Of a DNA stretch of 64,000 bases, positions 11,800 to 24,900 are shown piece after piece. Position 1 is the first letter of the stretch. Every line of letters starts with the position of its first letter. The DNA is taken from positions 62,001 through 126,000 of the forward strand of contig BCIG01000004.1 in NCBI GenBank assembly GCA_001599915.1, read 5' to 3'. The translations under genes were made by a program, and so were the position numbers. This stretch comes from Symbiotaphrina buchneri (taxonomy: Eukaryota > Ascomycota > Symbiotaphrinales > Symbiotaphrinaceae). The notes beneath the pieces are model-generated. The model did not search any database. It saw only the letters and a list, made by a program, of their open reading frames with translations, and was not told the origin of the DNA.

Positions 11800-13243
11800 C
11801 CTTGTGATGCCTTACGATGAGAACGGGGCTTGACCGCTCCGGAGATTGTGGATCCGCGAGCTCGCTACTGGGTAGATAGCGGACCACGGGGTTGAGGCTC
11901 CGATTGAAGTGTCGTCGTCTTGCTCGAGCAATTACAGACTCGATTAAGGGCAGTCGTAGGGAGTGGTCTCGATTGGAGGATCGATGATGCTGCGAGCGAT
12001 ATTAGACTGTCATGGAGCACGAGGACCGTGTCCTTAGAGACGGTGCTAAAAGGGAGCCGCGTTGGTGCCGCTGACGCACGAAGAAGCTTGAATTGGATCT
12101 CGAAGATCAGCAGCCTACTGAAACATCCATGGCAGTACAGGTGGTTTGGAGATCAGAAGATGCTGATAGTACGTGAATCTCGAATGGTCCTAGGTGCGCA
12201 GCGTTGATGTCGTGAATGCTCCGTACAGAAGGTGTTGTTTAGCTGGTGAAGGCTAAATGCTAAAGGGGACGAGGGCCCAAGGTTGCTTTTGCGGGGCGCC
12301 AGCCAATCACATCCCAAACGGCCAGAGCTGCAGATGCAGCACTGAACACTCCAACGTACACACTTGATACGGCAATTTTAGCATAGAGAAGGGAGGAAAG
12401 GCAGGTACCGTAGATCATGGGTCCTTAGAAAGAGGAGCAATACTACCCTCCACTCCTAAGGTTGGGAATTTTTCCAATAAGAACCACTCTTGCAGAAAAA
12501 TTCTTGCAGCTGTGCTTGCATACGTGCGACAGGGACCGGTTATCTTTCCTGCTTCCAACAAGACAATAACGTGCTGCGCCGTTAATAATCTACGACGAGT
12601 ATTGCTGTTTCAGTTAAAGCAATCAGTCAAGTAAGCACCTGAAGGACAACTCCCCGGGTACTGTGGTTCCCTTTCTCTGCTGTCGTACTTGTATCATATG
12701 ATGCTGCTCTTCTACATCATACAAACGCGCCGACGCTTCCATTGTAATTGTACGCACGGATCCCTTCCCCGGTGAGCGTGTCCACAGAGGATATCTATGG
12801 GTTTAATATTGACTCTTCCCACAACGAATAAAGCCAAAACAATCCTTGGGCTCTGATGCATCTTTTCACTGTTCCTGATCAGGTCCTAGCCTGGTTTGTT
12901 CACGGGTTGCGATCGTGCTAGCAACCCTGACCATCAGTTGGCAGCATATCACTGCCTCACGGCATTTGTTTTCAAGGCCTGGCTGTTGGGTCGAGGAATG
13001 AGACACCATCCCAAAGTCGCCGGCCAGTTCACGACTACCGCGCTGGAAGGCAATTCATAGCTTTCAATCCTGGCTGCTGGCATTCAGCAGTTAGCAAATC
13101 TGGCTTCTTGCCGAATAAGTAGTCGGTTCCAGCTCTTCGACAGTAGTGTTTTGAGAGAGGGTCGATCGCCAGCAACTAAAAACGTCTACGGTGGACTGAC
13201 CCTATAGCATCTGAGAAGAGAACACGACGAAGCTAGCAACGCA
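11800..13243. other. Divergent intergenic region, B56 / TFIIIC subunit
   Basis: 1.44 kb between two divergent start codons. It holds a CCAAT motif near 12302 (CCAATCAC). Open frames inside it (for example 11920-12207) show no family signal and I read them as chance. No RNA gene or repeat is evident. Confidence 0.45.
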
Positions 13244-15338
13244 ATGCAAGCAGAAACAGAAAACGGCAATGAACCAGGAGGTCGCACAGGTTCTTCGTGG
13301 CCGGTGCCCGATACGTACCTAGTGGGGATTGAGCACCCCGGCATTATCAAGAACTTGGACCACGGCATAAGTTCTTTGGGTGGAGATCAGCGAATCGCCA
13401 AGGTCTGTATGATACACCGCCCTATAATTACCACTCAGTCAGGGGTTTCAAGAGTCCACTCAGGGATTCGCTGACCTGACCAGATCCTCGAAGAGCCTGG
13501 AAAAGACCAAAGCATCGGCCTTTATCTACGTCCGCAGGATCGCACCTGCAAGCCCATAGCTTCAGTTCCGCTCGCGACACAGCACCTACTCCTAAAAGTC
13601 ACAGTGCCCAAAAGAACTGGCCGGAAACGCAAGAGGGGGACTTCTGACGCATTCTCCGACGGGCATCAATATGAAAAGGAAGTGAGGCCTCAGAATTCCG
13701 CAGGATGGTCGCAATCCGAAAAGAGTGTCAAACCTACTTTCAACAAGTCACAAGTATCCAGTCTTCTCCAAGCTTTGAGAGACAACGAGAAAAGCTATGT
13801 GATCGAGCCCGTAGGGGCTGTTCAAACCACACATCGCTTCCGGGGTACGTCCACATATCGCATTGCTTGTGGCGTGCCCATGTAATTTGCTGACTGGACA
13901 GATATGTGTGATTTCCAATACTCCAGCGCATCTAGTCCATTCTACCAAAAGATTAGGGATCAAATACTGCCGTTTGATTGTAAGATACTCCCATGCAATT
14001 TTCTTTCAGGAAGGCTCTAAACTGTCCGGCCAGATACAAAGTTGAAGGATTTTAAATTCGATCCGAGCAAAGGCGTAAAACCGAACACAGATCTGGTACC
14101 ACCACCGTCCTGGAGCCGGTTCAAGATACCCTTCAATTATGCGTAAGTCCCCCAGCACAAGGCTTCCATTAGATCCGAGAGTGCAATTTAACTCTTCATC
14201 TAGATATCATCAGAATCCTGCGCTCAAATATGCTCTTGATGAATCAGGGAGGCCCATTACCTTGAATTCTCAAGCAGCACCGAAAGTCCTGACCGAGATG
14301 GTGAGACACGATGTAGAAGTCGTGCCGCATATACCGTCTGCAGAGCTTCCCCCAATAGAGAGCTTGGATGGAACGCTTCAGACGGTGATTGCGCAATTCC
14401 GAGAACTCCTGGAGCAAAGGCCAATATGGACACGCCGCGCGATGATAAATCTTGTCAAGAACAGGGACTATGGCTATACGTTGAAATTGGCATTTCAGTA
14501 TGTAGGCTATATGTTCCGTTCGGGCCCGTGGAGGGATTCTGTGATCAAATACGGACTCGATCCAAGGACCGATCCAAAGTATCGAATCTACCAAACGCTT
14601 ACATTCCAGCTGGCTCCGACGCAAGGAGAAGCTGCGCCCAAGAAATGGCCTAGCGACAAGTCCAGTCAGCCTCGTGTCTCAAAAGGGAAGACAAAAGACA
14701 CCAAGAGCCACATCTTCGATGGGAAACGAGTCGTTACAGACGGAAAGACTTGGCAGGTATGCGATATCACTGATCCATTGCTCAAGAGGCTCTTGGATAC
14801 GGACGACCTAAGAAGCGAATGTGAACTGACAACGGATGGTTGGTATCATAATGGATTGTGGGCGAAGGTGAAAGTGATCATGAAGGCCAAGATAACCATG
14901 ATCATGAATGGAGAGGTGCCCTCAGATACCTTATTTTCTCGCATTTTGGCTATTCCGGACAAAATCAGTGCCAGCAACAGAGGCCCTATATTTACACTAA
15001 AAGATGGCGCTTCTTCACAAGAGTTATTATGGGCTACAAAAGTCAGAGGACTTGCTCTGCACGAAGGCCCAGGCAATGGTTCGGTGGACCACGCCCCTGC
15101 AGAGGATGGATATGCCGTACAAAGCGAACTTGGAAGTGCGGGACCCGACAACGGAGGACAGGTGAGGGAAAGTGAGCAGGATGGCATGGACGAAGACGAC
15201 ACGCAGAAAGCAGCGGGAGGTGACTCATTCAGCGAGCAAGACATCGATGAGGAGATGGACGAGCTTGACGACGACATTGAAGAGGATGAGGGTGATGAGG
15301 AAAATGATCAAATGGAAGAGGACCACGATATGGAGTAA
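13244..15338 (+). CDS. TFC1: RNA polymerase III transcription factor TFIIIC, tau95/Sfc1 (GTF3C5) subunit
   Basis: Subunit of TFIIIC that helps bind the A box of tRNA genes and recruits TFIIIB. Exons 13244-13402, 13484-13844, 13902-13979, 14034-14142, 14204-15338 give 613 aa; intron lengths are 80, 57, 54 and 61 nt. The N-terminal dimerisation part starts near VGIEHPGIIKNLDHGISSLG and GLYLRPQDRTCKP. A small exon encodes CDFQYSSASSPFYQKIRD, matching the conserved DFQY block. The DNA-binding region includes RPIWTRRAMINL, YMFRSGPWRDSVIKYGLDPR and DPKYRIYQTLTFQL. The C-terminus is a long Asp/Glu-rich tail (about residues 540-613), usual in this family. The third acceptor (14033) is chosen over an earlier CAG at 14007-14009 because only it avoids an in-frame stop. 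Confidence 0.9.
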
Positions 15339-15966
15339 TAATCAGGGCGGTTCATCCATGCTTGTGACCCTCACTGGAACTTGCATTCCCGGTGCTGAAC
15401 ACGACAACCACTGAGCAGCCAGGACTAAGATCAAACAATTAATTGCATGAGTTATTTATTGTTCATTAACTCTATTGTAGGCATCCAGAATTGAATAATT
15501 TTGCCCCATTGTCTCCGGGGTCACCTAGGAGTAGTGGTGCAGGAGAATTAACTGCAAGGCACAGTAGCCAATCACATGGTGGTTGTACCGTTCACTGTGC
15601 GAAGTGAAGTAGCCAAGCTTTACCTAAGGACTATTTAAGTTTAGCTCTCTCATTAGCGGCAAATGATTTCTCGAAGAGTATCCCCCCATCTTCAAATCGC
15701 AGCCTTCGCGATCAGCTCCAGAGTGCACGATATCCGACAGGATAACTCTTGAGGAACCCCCAGCGCACAACTACCATACGAGGGGTTCACGCGTCATTCA
15801 ATGCGACCAAGATAGGGGCACCATCTGCCATACAATTAGGGCACTATATGACCAGGCGCCTACGACGCTGAACCTCAATAACCGCGTGCCGGCCGTTTGG
15901 CCAGGCGGGGCACTACAGCATTGAGCGCATTGAGCCCCTGCCCGGGACACTGCTGCTGCCGTCAAG
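15339..15966. other. Intergenic: TRA1 promoter
   Basis: 628 bp between tandem plus-strand genes. It contains a CCAAT motif (CCAATCACATGG near 15569) and an AT-rich TATTTAAG stretch near 15631. No gene is visible. Confidence 0.5.
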
Positions 15967-18900
15967 ATGTCGGAACGAAGTATAGAGGTGTTTGCGGCAC
16001 GGCTAAGTGATGCCAATCTTGGTACGTGCCTACAATTGTCACGCCGGGGAAAACGTTGAGTCGCTGATACCGCAATCCTTCTAGATATCAAAACCAAGGT
16101 CAATGTTGCAACAGAACTTCGGGATGCTATAGAATTCCTCTGCCAGGGGCACTTGTACCCTATTTTCCTGAAGAGGCTCGTTCCAGTTCTCATGAAGTTG
16201 CTTGAGGGCGAACCCGATTTTCATAGCACTTCATGGCCACAGGTACGAAGCAATGGTTGGAATGAAGTCGAAGCATTAATGCTAATATACGTAGCGGTTA
16301 CGGAATTGTGCGTTGGAGATCTTTCATCGACTGCCGATGAACCCGCCTGAAGCCCTTGAGCCTTATGCACCGGATATTGTCGACATGCTCATTGGCCTGG
16401 CACGGGTAGAAAACGAGGATAATGCGGTGCTCTGTATGAAGACTATCATGGATTTCCAACGACATCAGGTCAAGGTCTTGCAAGATAAGGTGCAACCTTT
16501 TCTGGATCTGATCCAAGAGATGTTTGAGACAATGGAACAAGCGGTCAAGGAGACCTTCGATCTTCCCGCGCAAAACGCTGTGTCTGGATCTACCGGGACC
16601 CCAAGCAATTCCCAGAACTTTCATTCCCCTAGGCCAGGGTCCCCGGTACCTTCTGTCGCGGAGCCCGGCGTTGAACAACAAGCAAGCCGGCCCCTGCAAA
16701 AGGGCATGAAGTCCTTCAAAGTGCTTGCTGAATGTCCTATCATCGTTGTGTCAATCTTCCAGGCTTATCGCAACTGCGTGCATAAGAACGTCAAGCTTTT
16801 TGTACCTCTCATCAAAGGTGTCCTGCTCTTACAGGCGAAGCCGCAGGAACGGGCGCATGCCGAAGCGAAGGCGCAAGGGAAAATCTTCACTGGTGTTAGC
16901 AAACAAATAAAGAATCGCACCGCTTTTGGGGATTTCATCACGGCACAAGTGAAGACGATGTCGTTTTTGGCGTATCTCTTGAGGGTGTACGCTCAACAAC
17001 TGACTGACTTCCTGCCCACTTTACCTGATATCTTGGTTCGACTTCTCAGGGACTGTCCAAGGGAGAGATCTGGTACAAGGAAGGAGCTTTTGGTAGCGAT
17101 CAGGCACATCACCAACTTTAACTTCCGGAAAATCTTTGTCAAAAAGATCGACGAGCTGTTGGATGAGAGGACCTTGATTGGCGACGGTTTGACTGTCTAC
17201 GAAACCATGAGACCTTTGGCGTACAGTATGCTGGCTGACCTGATCCACCACGTTCGAGACTCCCTGAACCGGGATCAAATACAACGGACCGTGGAGGTAT
17301 ACACAAAGAATCTCCATGACAACTTCCCCGGGACGAGTTTCCAGACAATGAGTGCAAAACTACTACTGAACATGGCGGATTGCATAGCGAAGTTGGAAAA
17401 CAAGCAGGATGCAAGGCATTTTCTCATGCTCATATTGGACGCAATCGGGGAGAAGTTTGCGTCGATGAACCGACAATACCCCAATGCAGTTAAGCTGACC
17501 AAACAGCTTGAGAAAGGAGAGCCCGATCCAGCAGTTGAGACATACCTCGCGGAGAAAGAAGATCAGCCCGAGTGGGATGAAACTGATATCTTCAGTGCTA
17601 CACCAATTAAGACTTTGAATCCCAGGGACCGTGGAGCTGACCCAGTGGCCGATAACAAGTTCTTGTTCAAAAACCTGATCAACGGTTTAAAGAACATGTT
17701 CTACCAGTTGAGAACCTGCAATCCTCAACCAACCCCTGTGGACGATGCAAATGCGCCTTTAAACTGGAATGAAGTCGCCTATGGATTTAGCGCGGAAGAA
17801 GTCAAGATTATCACCAAGCTGTTCCGGGAAGGTGCCCATGTTTTCAGGTACTATACAATCGAAAAGCCACCGACGGAGACACAGTATTCGTCACCAGTCG
17901 AATTTCTGGCAAATCACTACATGGTCTCTAGCGGAAAGGAGGAAAAGGAGCTTCTGGAGACTTTTGCTACGGTATTTCATTGCATCGATCCGGCCACTTT
18001 CCATGAGGTGTTCCAGTCAGAGATTCCGAGACTGTACGACATGATGTTCGAGCATACTGCACTGCTGCATGTCCCTCAGTTCTTCCTGGCTAGTGAAGCA
18101 ACATCACCGAGCTTTTCTGGAATGCTTCTACAGTTCCTCATGGATCACATCGAGGAGGTCGGGACGGGCGATATCAGAAAGTCCTCCATCTTGTTGAGAC
18201 TCTTCAAGCTATCCTTCATGGCGGTGACATTATTCTCGACTCAAAACGAGCAAGTTCTTCTGCCACATGTCTCCAAGCTCTTGATAAAGTCAATACAGCT
18301 ATCCACAACCGCAGAGGAGCCTATCAACTATTTCCTTCTCTTGCGCTCGCTGTTCAGGAGTATTGGAGGTGGCCGGTTCGATCTCTTGTACAAGGAAATT
18401 CTTCCTCTACTCGAGATGCTCCTGGAGGTGCTTAACAATCTATTGATGTCTGCCAGGAAACCTATGGAACGAGACCTCTACGTGGAGCTGTGTCTGACTG
18501 TCCCCGCTCGTCTTAGCAATCTCCTCCCTCATCTGAATTATCTGATGAGACCGCTTGTGGTTGCGCTACGGGCTGGTTCTGACCTCGTAGGTCAGGGTCT
18601 GCGAACGTTGGAGCTTTGCGTGGACAACCTGACAGCCGATTATCTGGACCCAATAATGGCACCAGTCATCGACGAGCTCATGATCGCACTTTGGGAGCAC
18701 TTGCGGCCGAATCCATACAGTCACTTTCACGCTCACACTACGATGAGGATCCTTGGAAAGCTTGGTGGTCGCAACCGAAAATTCCTGACTGGCCCACCGG
18801 AACTCGACTTCAAGAGCTTTGCTGACGATGACCCAAGCTTCAACATCAAGTTGATCGGAGCCACCAAAGAACGGGCTTTCCCAGCAGATCTTGGAATCGA

Positions 18901-21900
18901 CCTCGCCATTGCGAAGCTGACGGAAACGCCGAAGGGGAATGCAGCTAAGAAGTCTGATCCGTACTACAAGCAACAAGCATTTAAGCTGTTGAGCTCCCAC
19001 GTGAAATTGCAGATCGGATTTGATGATCTACCCGAAGACCTCTCGCACCTCGTCCGATTGCAAGCTAATGACCTTTTCGAAGGCAAGTACCAGGGAGGGT
19101 CCGTCGATCTTCTGGACATATCCCAGAGAGACGCATCCATTCCCAAGAAGGATTACCAGGAGCGAACCCTGAAAAAGGTCTTGAAAGCCTGCATGTTTGC
19201 AACAAGCACCACCGATCTGAAAGATGAGGCATCTACTCTTTTGTCAAATGTGTGCAAGCATTTCACCATTCTGGAAATTGGTCGATTTCTCGCACAGGAT
19301 AAGCACAGACGGAAGGAATTCAATGTCGGTTCTGGCGAGGGACCATGGTTCCTGGATAGCAGGGTGCTGGCAGACGTCGTTGTAGATGGTCTCTCTTCCG
19401 ACAATGCGCTTATTCGGGATTCAGCCGAAGCCGCTCTACGAACGGTATATGATTCAGCTGTCGTCATATTTGGAGCCGCAGATCGAGTCCATAAATTTCC
19501 GCTTTTCGCTCATTTGGCAAAGGTCTTCTGCCACAGCTGTCATGAAGAAGAGTGGTTTACCAAAGCTGGTGGTTGCCTAGGTATTCATATCCTAGCTACC
19601 AAGATCGAGCTCGGCGATTCATGGGTCTCCGAGAGGCAAATGGACTTCGTACGGGCATTGATGTACGTTATCAAGGACACAGCGGAAGACTTACCCGCGG
19701 ATCCCAGGATACAGGCCGAAAAGACGTTGGAGATCATCCTGCGAAAATACACCCAAAACGTTTCGAAGGAGGATCTCAACAACCATAGCAGCAAACTATA
19801 CCACATTTGTGGTTTCCTCATCTACGAGGTCTCCCATATGAACAAGCATGTACGGGCAGCAGCACAGAAGGCGTTCGCCATCGTCGCCGAGGTCGTGAAT
19901 GCAGAGGTCTACGAGCTTATGGCGCCAGTCAAGGAACGATTACTCTCTCCAATCTATAATAAGCCATTGCGCGCTCTGCCATTCTCTGTACAGATTGGTT
20001 ACATTGATGCCATCACATTTTGTCTAGGGCTCCAGCATGACATCATCGAGTTCAATGACCAGCTCAACAGGCTCCTTATGGAGTCCTTGGCTTTAGCGGA
20101 TGCTGATGATGAGACCCTGGCGGCGAAGCCTAATGAGCAGCGAACTGCGGAATCAATCATCAACCTTCGAGTTTCCTGCATACGACTGCTCTCAATGGCC
20201 ATGGGTTTCCAGGAATTTGGCAGTGGTCCGCAAAACCAAAGTCGAGCTCGGGTGATTTCTGTCTTTTTCAAGTCCCTTTACTCCAAGTCAACTGAGGTCA
20301 TTGACGCTGCAAATGCTGGACTCAAGGGTGTGCTTGCAATGACCAACAAGCTGCCAAAGGACCTGCTACAGAATGGATTGCGGCCGATCCTGATGAACCT
20401 ACAAGATCCTAAGCGGTTGACCGTCGCTGGTCTAGATGGACTTGCCAGACTACTGACGCTATTGACAAATTACTTCAAAGTGGAGATAGGGGCTCGTCTG
20501 TTGGACCATATGAAGACAATTGCCGACGCAAATGTTCTTCAGAAGATGTCTTTCACATTGATCGAGCAAAACCCGCAGATGCAGGTCATTGCTGCCATCC
20601 TCAACATCTTTCACCTCCTCCCAGCTGCTGCCATCACGTTTATGGAGGGCTTGATCAACAAAGTACTCGAACTAGAGGAGAAACTTCGGAGGACGCATTA
20701 TAGTCCGTTTAGAGCTCCTTTGGCCAAGTACCTGAACCGATATCCAAAGGAAACATGGACTTTCTTTGGTGACAGACTTTCTGATATGAGATATGGCCGG
20801 TTCTTTGCCCAGATCCTCGGAGACGAGGCCAGTGGTCCGCTTAGAGAAGTCGTGGTTGGTGATACTGAGGGATTGGTCAGCAAGTCATTGGATGTCGAAA
20901 ACGAGGAGACCCGAGTCCCTGCGCTGGTTAATATGATCAATATTGTTCATTCGATTTGCGCCCATTCGCCAACCAACAACTGGATGGTCACGAATGCTGG
21001 TCTTCGGGAGCGCTTGCTCAGCACAGGAAAGGAGTTGCACAGTCGGATAAGGAATGACCAGGTTCCACAGGACTTACGACTTGCCGTCCTTCAGGCTGGT
21101 GAACAGATCATGGAGATTTTCACGGGCTATTTAACGCAAGTGCCCACGGATCTGGACTTCATATTCGGACTCATTGATGCAATCACTGCCGAAGAGTTTA
21201 CCTGCCACTACTCTTTGATCAAATTCCTATATGATCATGTCATCTCAAGTGATTCCATCGACTATTGCAGGACGGTGATCATGAGATGCGTGGATCTGTA
21301 CGCTGGACGCAATTCACAAAAGACAAAGGCATTCGCGTTCCATTACATTCTCAATCCATTGTTTGCTATGGACATCATGCGCAACTGGCCGACAATAAGT
21401 CGCCCGAAGGGTACCAAGCTTATGGATAAGCCAATGACCGAGATCATCCATAACAAGCTTTGGAGGCCCCAACTCGGCAACATTGATGAAGAGACTGCTC
21501 AGGTTGGGGTCGACCATGCGAGGATGGAACTGCTGCAGATGTCCACTCTGCTTATCAAATACCATCCTATGATGGTGCAGGATGCGCGAAAAGATGTCAT
21601 CAAGTTTGGGTGGAACTATATTCGGCTTGAAGACACGATCAACAAACATGCGGCATACGTTTTGATAGCGTACTTCATTACTCATTATGAGACTCCGCCA
21701 AAGATAGTCATTCACATATATGTTGCTCTTCTGAGAGCTCATCAGACCGAAGGACGGTCCTTGGTAACGCAAGCCATGGAGCTCATCGCACCGGTCCTTC
21801 CCAAGAGAGTCGCGTCTAGCGCTGATCAGCGAGTCCCAATCTGGGCGAAGTGGCCTAGAAGGATCCTATCAGAAGAGATAGGAAACCTTCCTCAAGTCAT

Positions 21901-24900
21901 GGTCATTTTCAGCTTCCTCGTGCGGCATGCGGAACTCTTTTACGATTCGAGAGACCAGTTCATTCCAAGTATCATTCAGTCCCTTCATAAAATCGCGCAG
22001 CCACCGAGCCCTTCCAACGAGAGCAAGAAGCTGGCGTTAAGTCTAATTAATCTTATCTTCCAGTGGGAAGAAAGAAGGGTCAAAGGGACCGGTCCTGCAA
22101 CTGTGGCTGCCGCAACGGATTCGCCAAGTTCAAAGAAGCGGAGGGCTGATGGAACTCCTGTCACCAATGGCTCAGCAGCAGAACAGAGTCCAGACCAATC
22201 CTCTGAAAGAACGGAGTACATCATACCATCAACGCTAAGGTTGATGCTCATAAAGTATCTCGTCCAGTCCATCGCTTCGCTCCAAGAGAGGTTTCCAGTT
22301 CTACCAGGCACAAGCAAAGACCCACATCAGGAAGTGGGACAAGCCAATGAGATGTGCAGAAAGGCGCTACAAATATTCCACGACCTGCTTGGACCCGACT
22401 ACTGGGGAGACCTGGAAATTGAACTATTCTTAAGAGTAACAGATCCTGTCTTAGCATCCGAGAAGACCGACAAGCCTGACGAGAAATTTATCACGAGTAT
22501 AATAAATACTCTTCAGGTGTTGAGAGTTATTGTAAACTCGAGGCAGTCAGATTGGATTGTGCAACGCTTGCCGCAACTCCAGAAGCTGTTGGAAAAGGTT
22601 GTTCGAATGGAGAATCCGGAGATCCAAGATTGCCTACATAGCGACTGCAGTCACGTGGAGGAGCTGAAAATCAAACCCCTCGTGGGACGTATACTCGAAG
22701 CCGTACCGGATGAGACACAGGACGAAGAAGAACCCGATTCAGAAACTCCTACCGCTGAGTTTATCACATTTCTCTCTGCTGTGGCCACGGAGACTTTATC
22801 CGCTGGAAATTTAATCGCCAGTATCAACATCCTGTGGTCTTTGTCCCGTCGCAAGCCGACCGAAATTGATCAACATGTGCCGCAACTGATGAAGGCTTTA
22901 CAGCAAAAACTCGCGAAAGACCACGTCGCTGTTCATAGCAGCCTACCTACTCAAGGAGTCCACCCTGCAGTTAGGCCGGGTGAATCTATCCCTGGTTCGC
23001 CTGATGCGCGTGAACTTGATATCCAGACAGATCTGATCATGAAATGCATTGACGTACTGTCAATCCGCATGTCAGAATTGGGCGAACAGCGACGGCCTTT
23101 CCTTAGCGTCCTAGCGTCACTTGTGGAGAGATCGCAGAACATGGCTCTGTGTGAGAAAATTCTCAAGATGGTTGAGGCCTGGATCTTTGATTCATCAGAA
23201 GCATTCCCGACACTAAAGGAAAAGACTGCTGTTTTGCATAAGATGCTACTTTTCGAGACACGTCCTGATCCGTCTCTCTTGACAAAGTTTCTAGAGCTCG
23301 TCATTCGGATCTATGAGGATCCCAAGATCACTCGCACTGAGCTCACGGTCAGACTCGAACATGCGTTCCTAATCGGTACAAGAGCTCAAGACGTCGATAT
23401 GCGAAATCGATTCCTGACTATATTCGACCGTAGCTTGACTCGGACAGCTAGCTCGAGAGTTAACTATATCCTTACGTCTCAGAAATGGGATACACTTGCA
23501 GACTCCTTCTGGCTAAGCCAAGCCTTGCAGCTCATGTTCGGATCCATCGAGATGAACAATCAAGCGGAGCTTCATGTGGACGATTTCAAAACATTCCAAG
23601 CCTCGATTCTTTTCGGAACGTATGGGGAAGACTCCAGGAAGGACGATGTCATGGTCGATGATCAATATGAAGACTTTTTTGCTGCTGAGAAACGTTTCAT
23701 GGCGGATATTGGTGATGTGAGAGTTCGCGATATACTTGAGCCATTATGCCAGCTACAGCATACCGATGCAAAAGTCGCTTATCAGGTCTGGATCCATCTT
23801 TTCCCATTATGCTGGTCTGCCTTGTCTCGCGACGATAGGGCTGATCTCGAACGTGGCATGGTGTCATTGTTGACCAAGGATCATCATCAGCGACAAGTGG
23901 ACAAACGGCCAAACGTGGTTCAGGCATTGCTCGAGGGAGCTGTCAGGGCTAGGCCCAGATTCAAGATGCCTCCGCATGTTATGAAGTTCCTAGCCAAGAC
24001 GTATGATGCATGGTACATTGCAGCATATGCACTGGAGGAATCAGCGATAAGTCCAGTCCTTGATACTCCTGCAGTTCGAGAAAGCAACTTGGACGCTCTA
24101 GTGGAGGTGTACGCCGGTTTGCAGGAGGACGACTTATACTACGGCGCCTGGAGGCGCCGTTGCCAGTTCGTGGAAACAAACTCGGCTCTGTCTTATGAGC
24201 AGAACGGGATGTGGGATAAGGCCCAGCAGTTGTATGAAGGAGCTCAGATCAAGGCACGCACAGGGTCCATACCTTTCTCTCAGGCAGAATACATGCTGTG
24301 GGAAGATCATTGGATGCTTTGTGCGCAAAAGCTGCAACAATGGGACATATTGAGCGACTTGGCCAAACACGAGAACTACAACGACCTTCTGATCGAGTGC
24401 GCCTGGCGCAACCTCGAAACTTGGACAAGCACTGAAAATAGAGAACAGTTGGAATCAATCATCAAGGGTGTCATGGACGCTCCCACTCCGAGACGGACAT
24501 TTTTCCAGGCGTTCGCATCCCTTCTCAAGCTTCACAACAAGCAGGAGACTCCACAGGATTTCAGCAGAGTGTGTGATGAAGCAATACAACTGTCCATCCG
24601 AAAATGGCATCAACTTCCGAAACGCATCACTAATGCTCATATACCAATACTCCAGCACTTTCAACAATTGGTTGAGCTTCACGATGCGAGTTTGATGTGT
24701 GCCAGTCTTTCCGCTACCACACAACAGAACCTCGACACGAAATCACAGGAGCTCAATATCCATCTGGGAACTTGGCGGGACAGACTTCCAAATGTCTGGG
24801 ATGATATACAAGCTTGGCAAGACCTCGTGACCTGGAGACAGCATATCTTCCAGCTCATCAATGGCACGTACCTAAACCTTCTTCCACCACAGCAGTCAAA

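Noticed and set aside
11920-12207. 95-codon plus-strand frame in the B56/TFIIIC gap
   Set aside because: No family signal; most likely chance in a GC-balanced promoter region.
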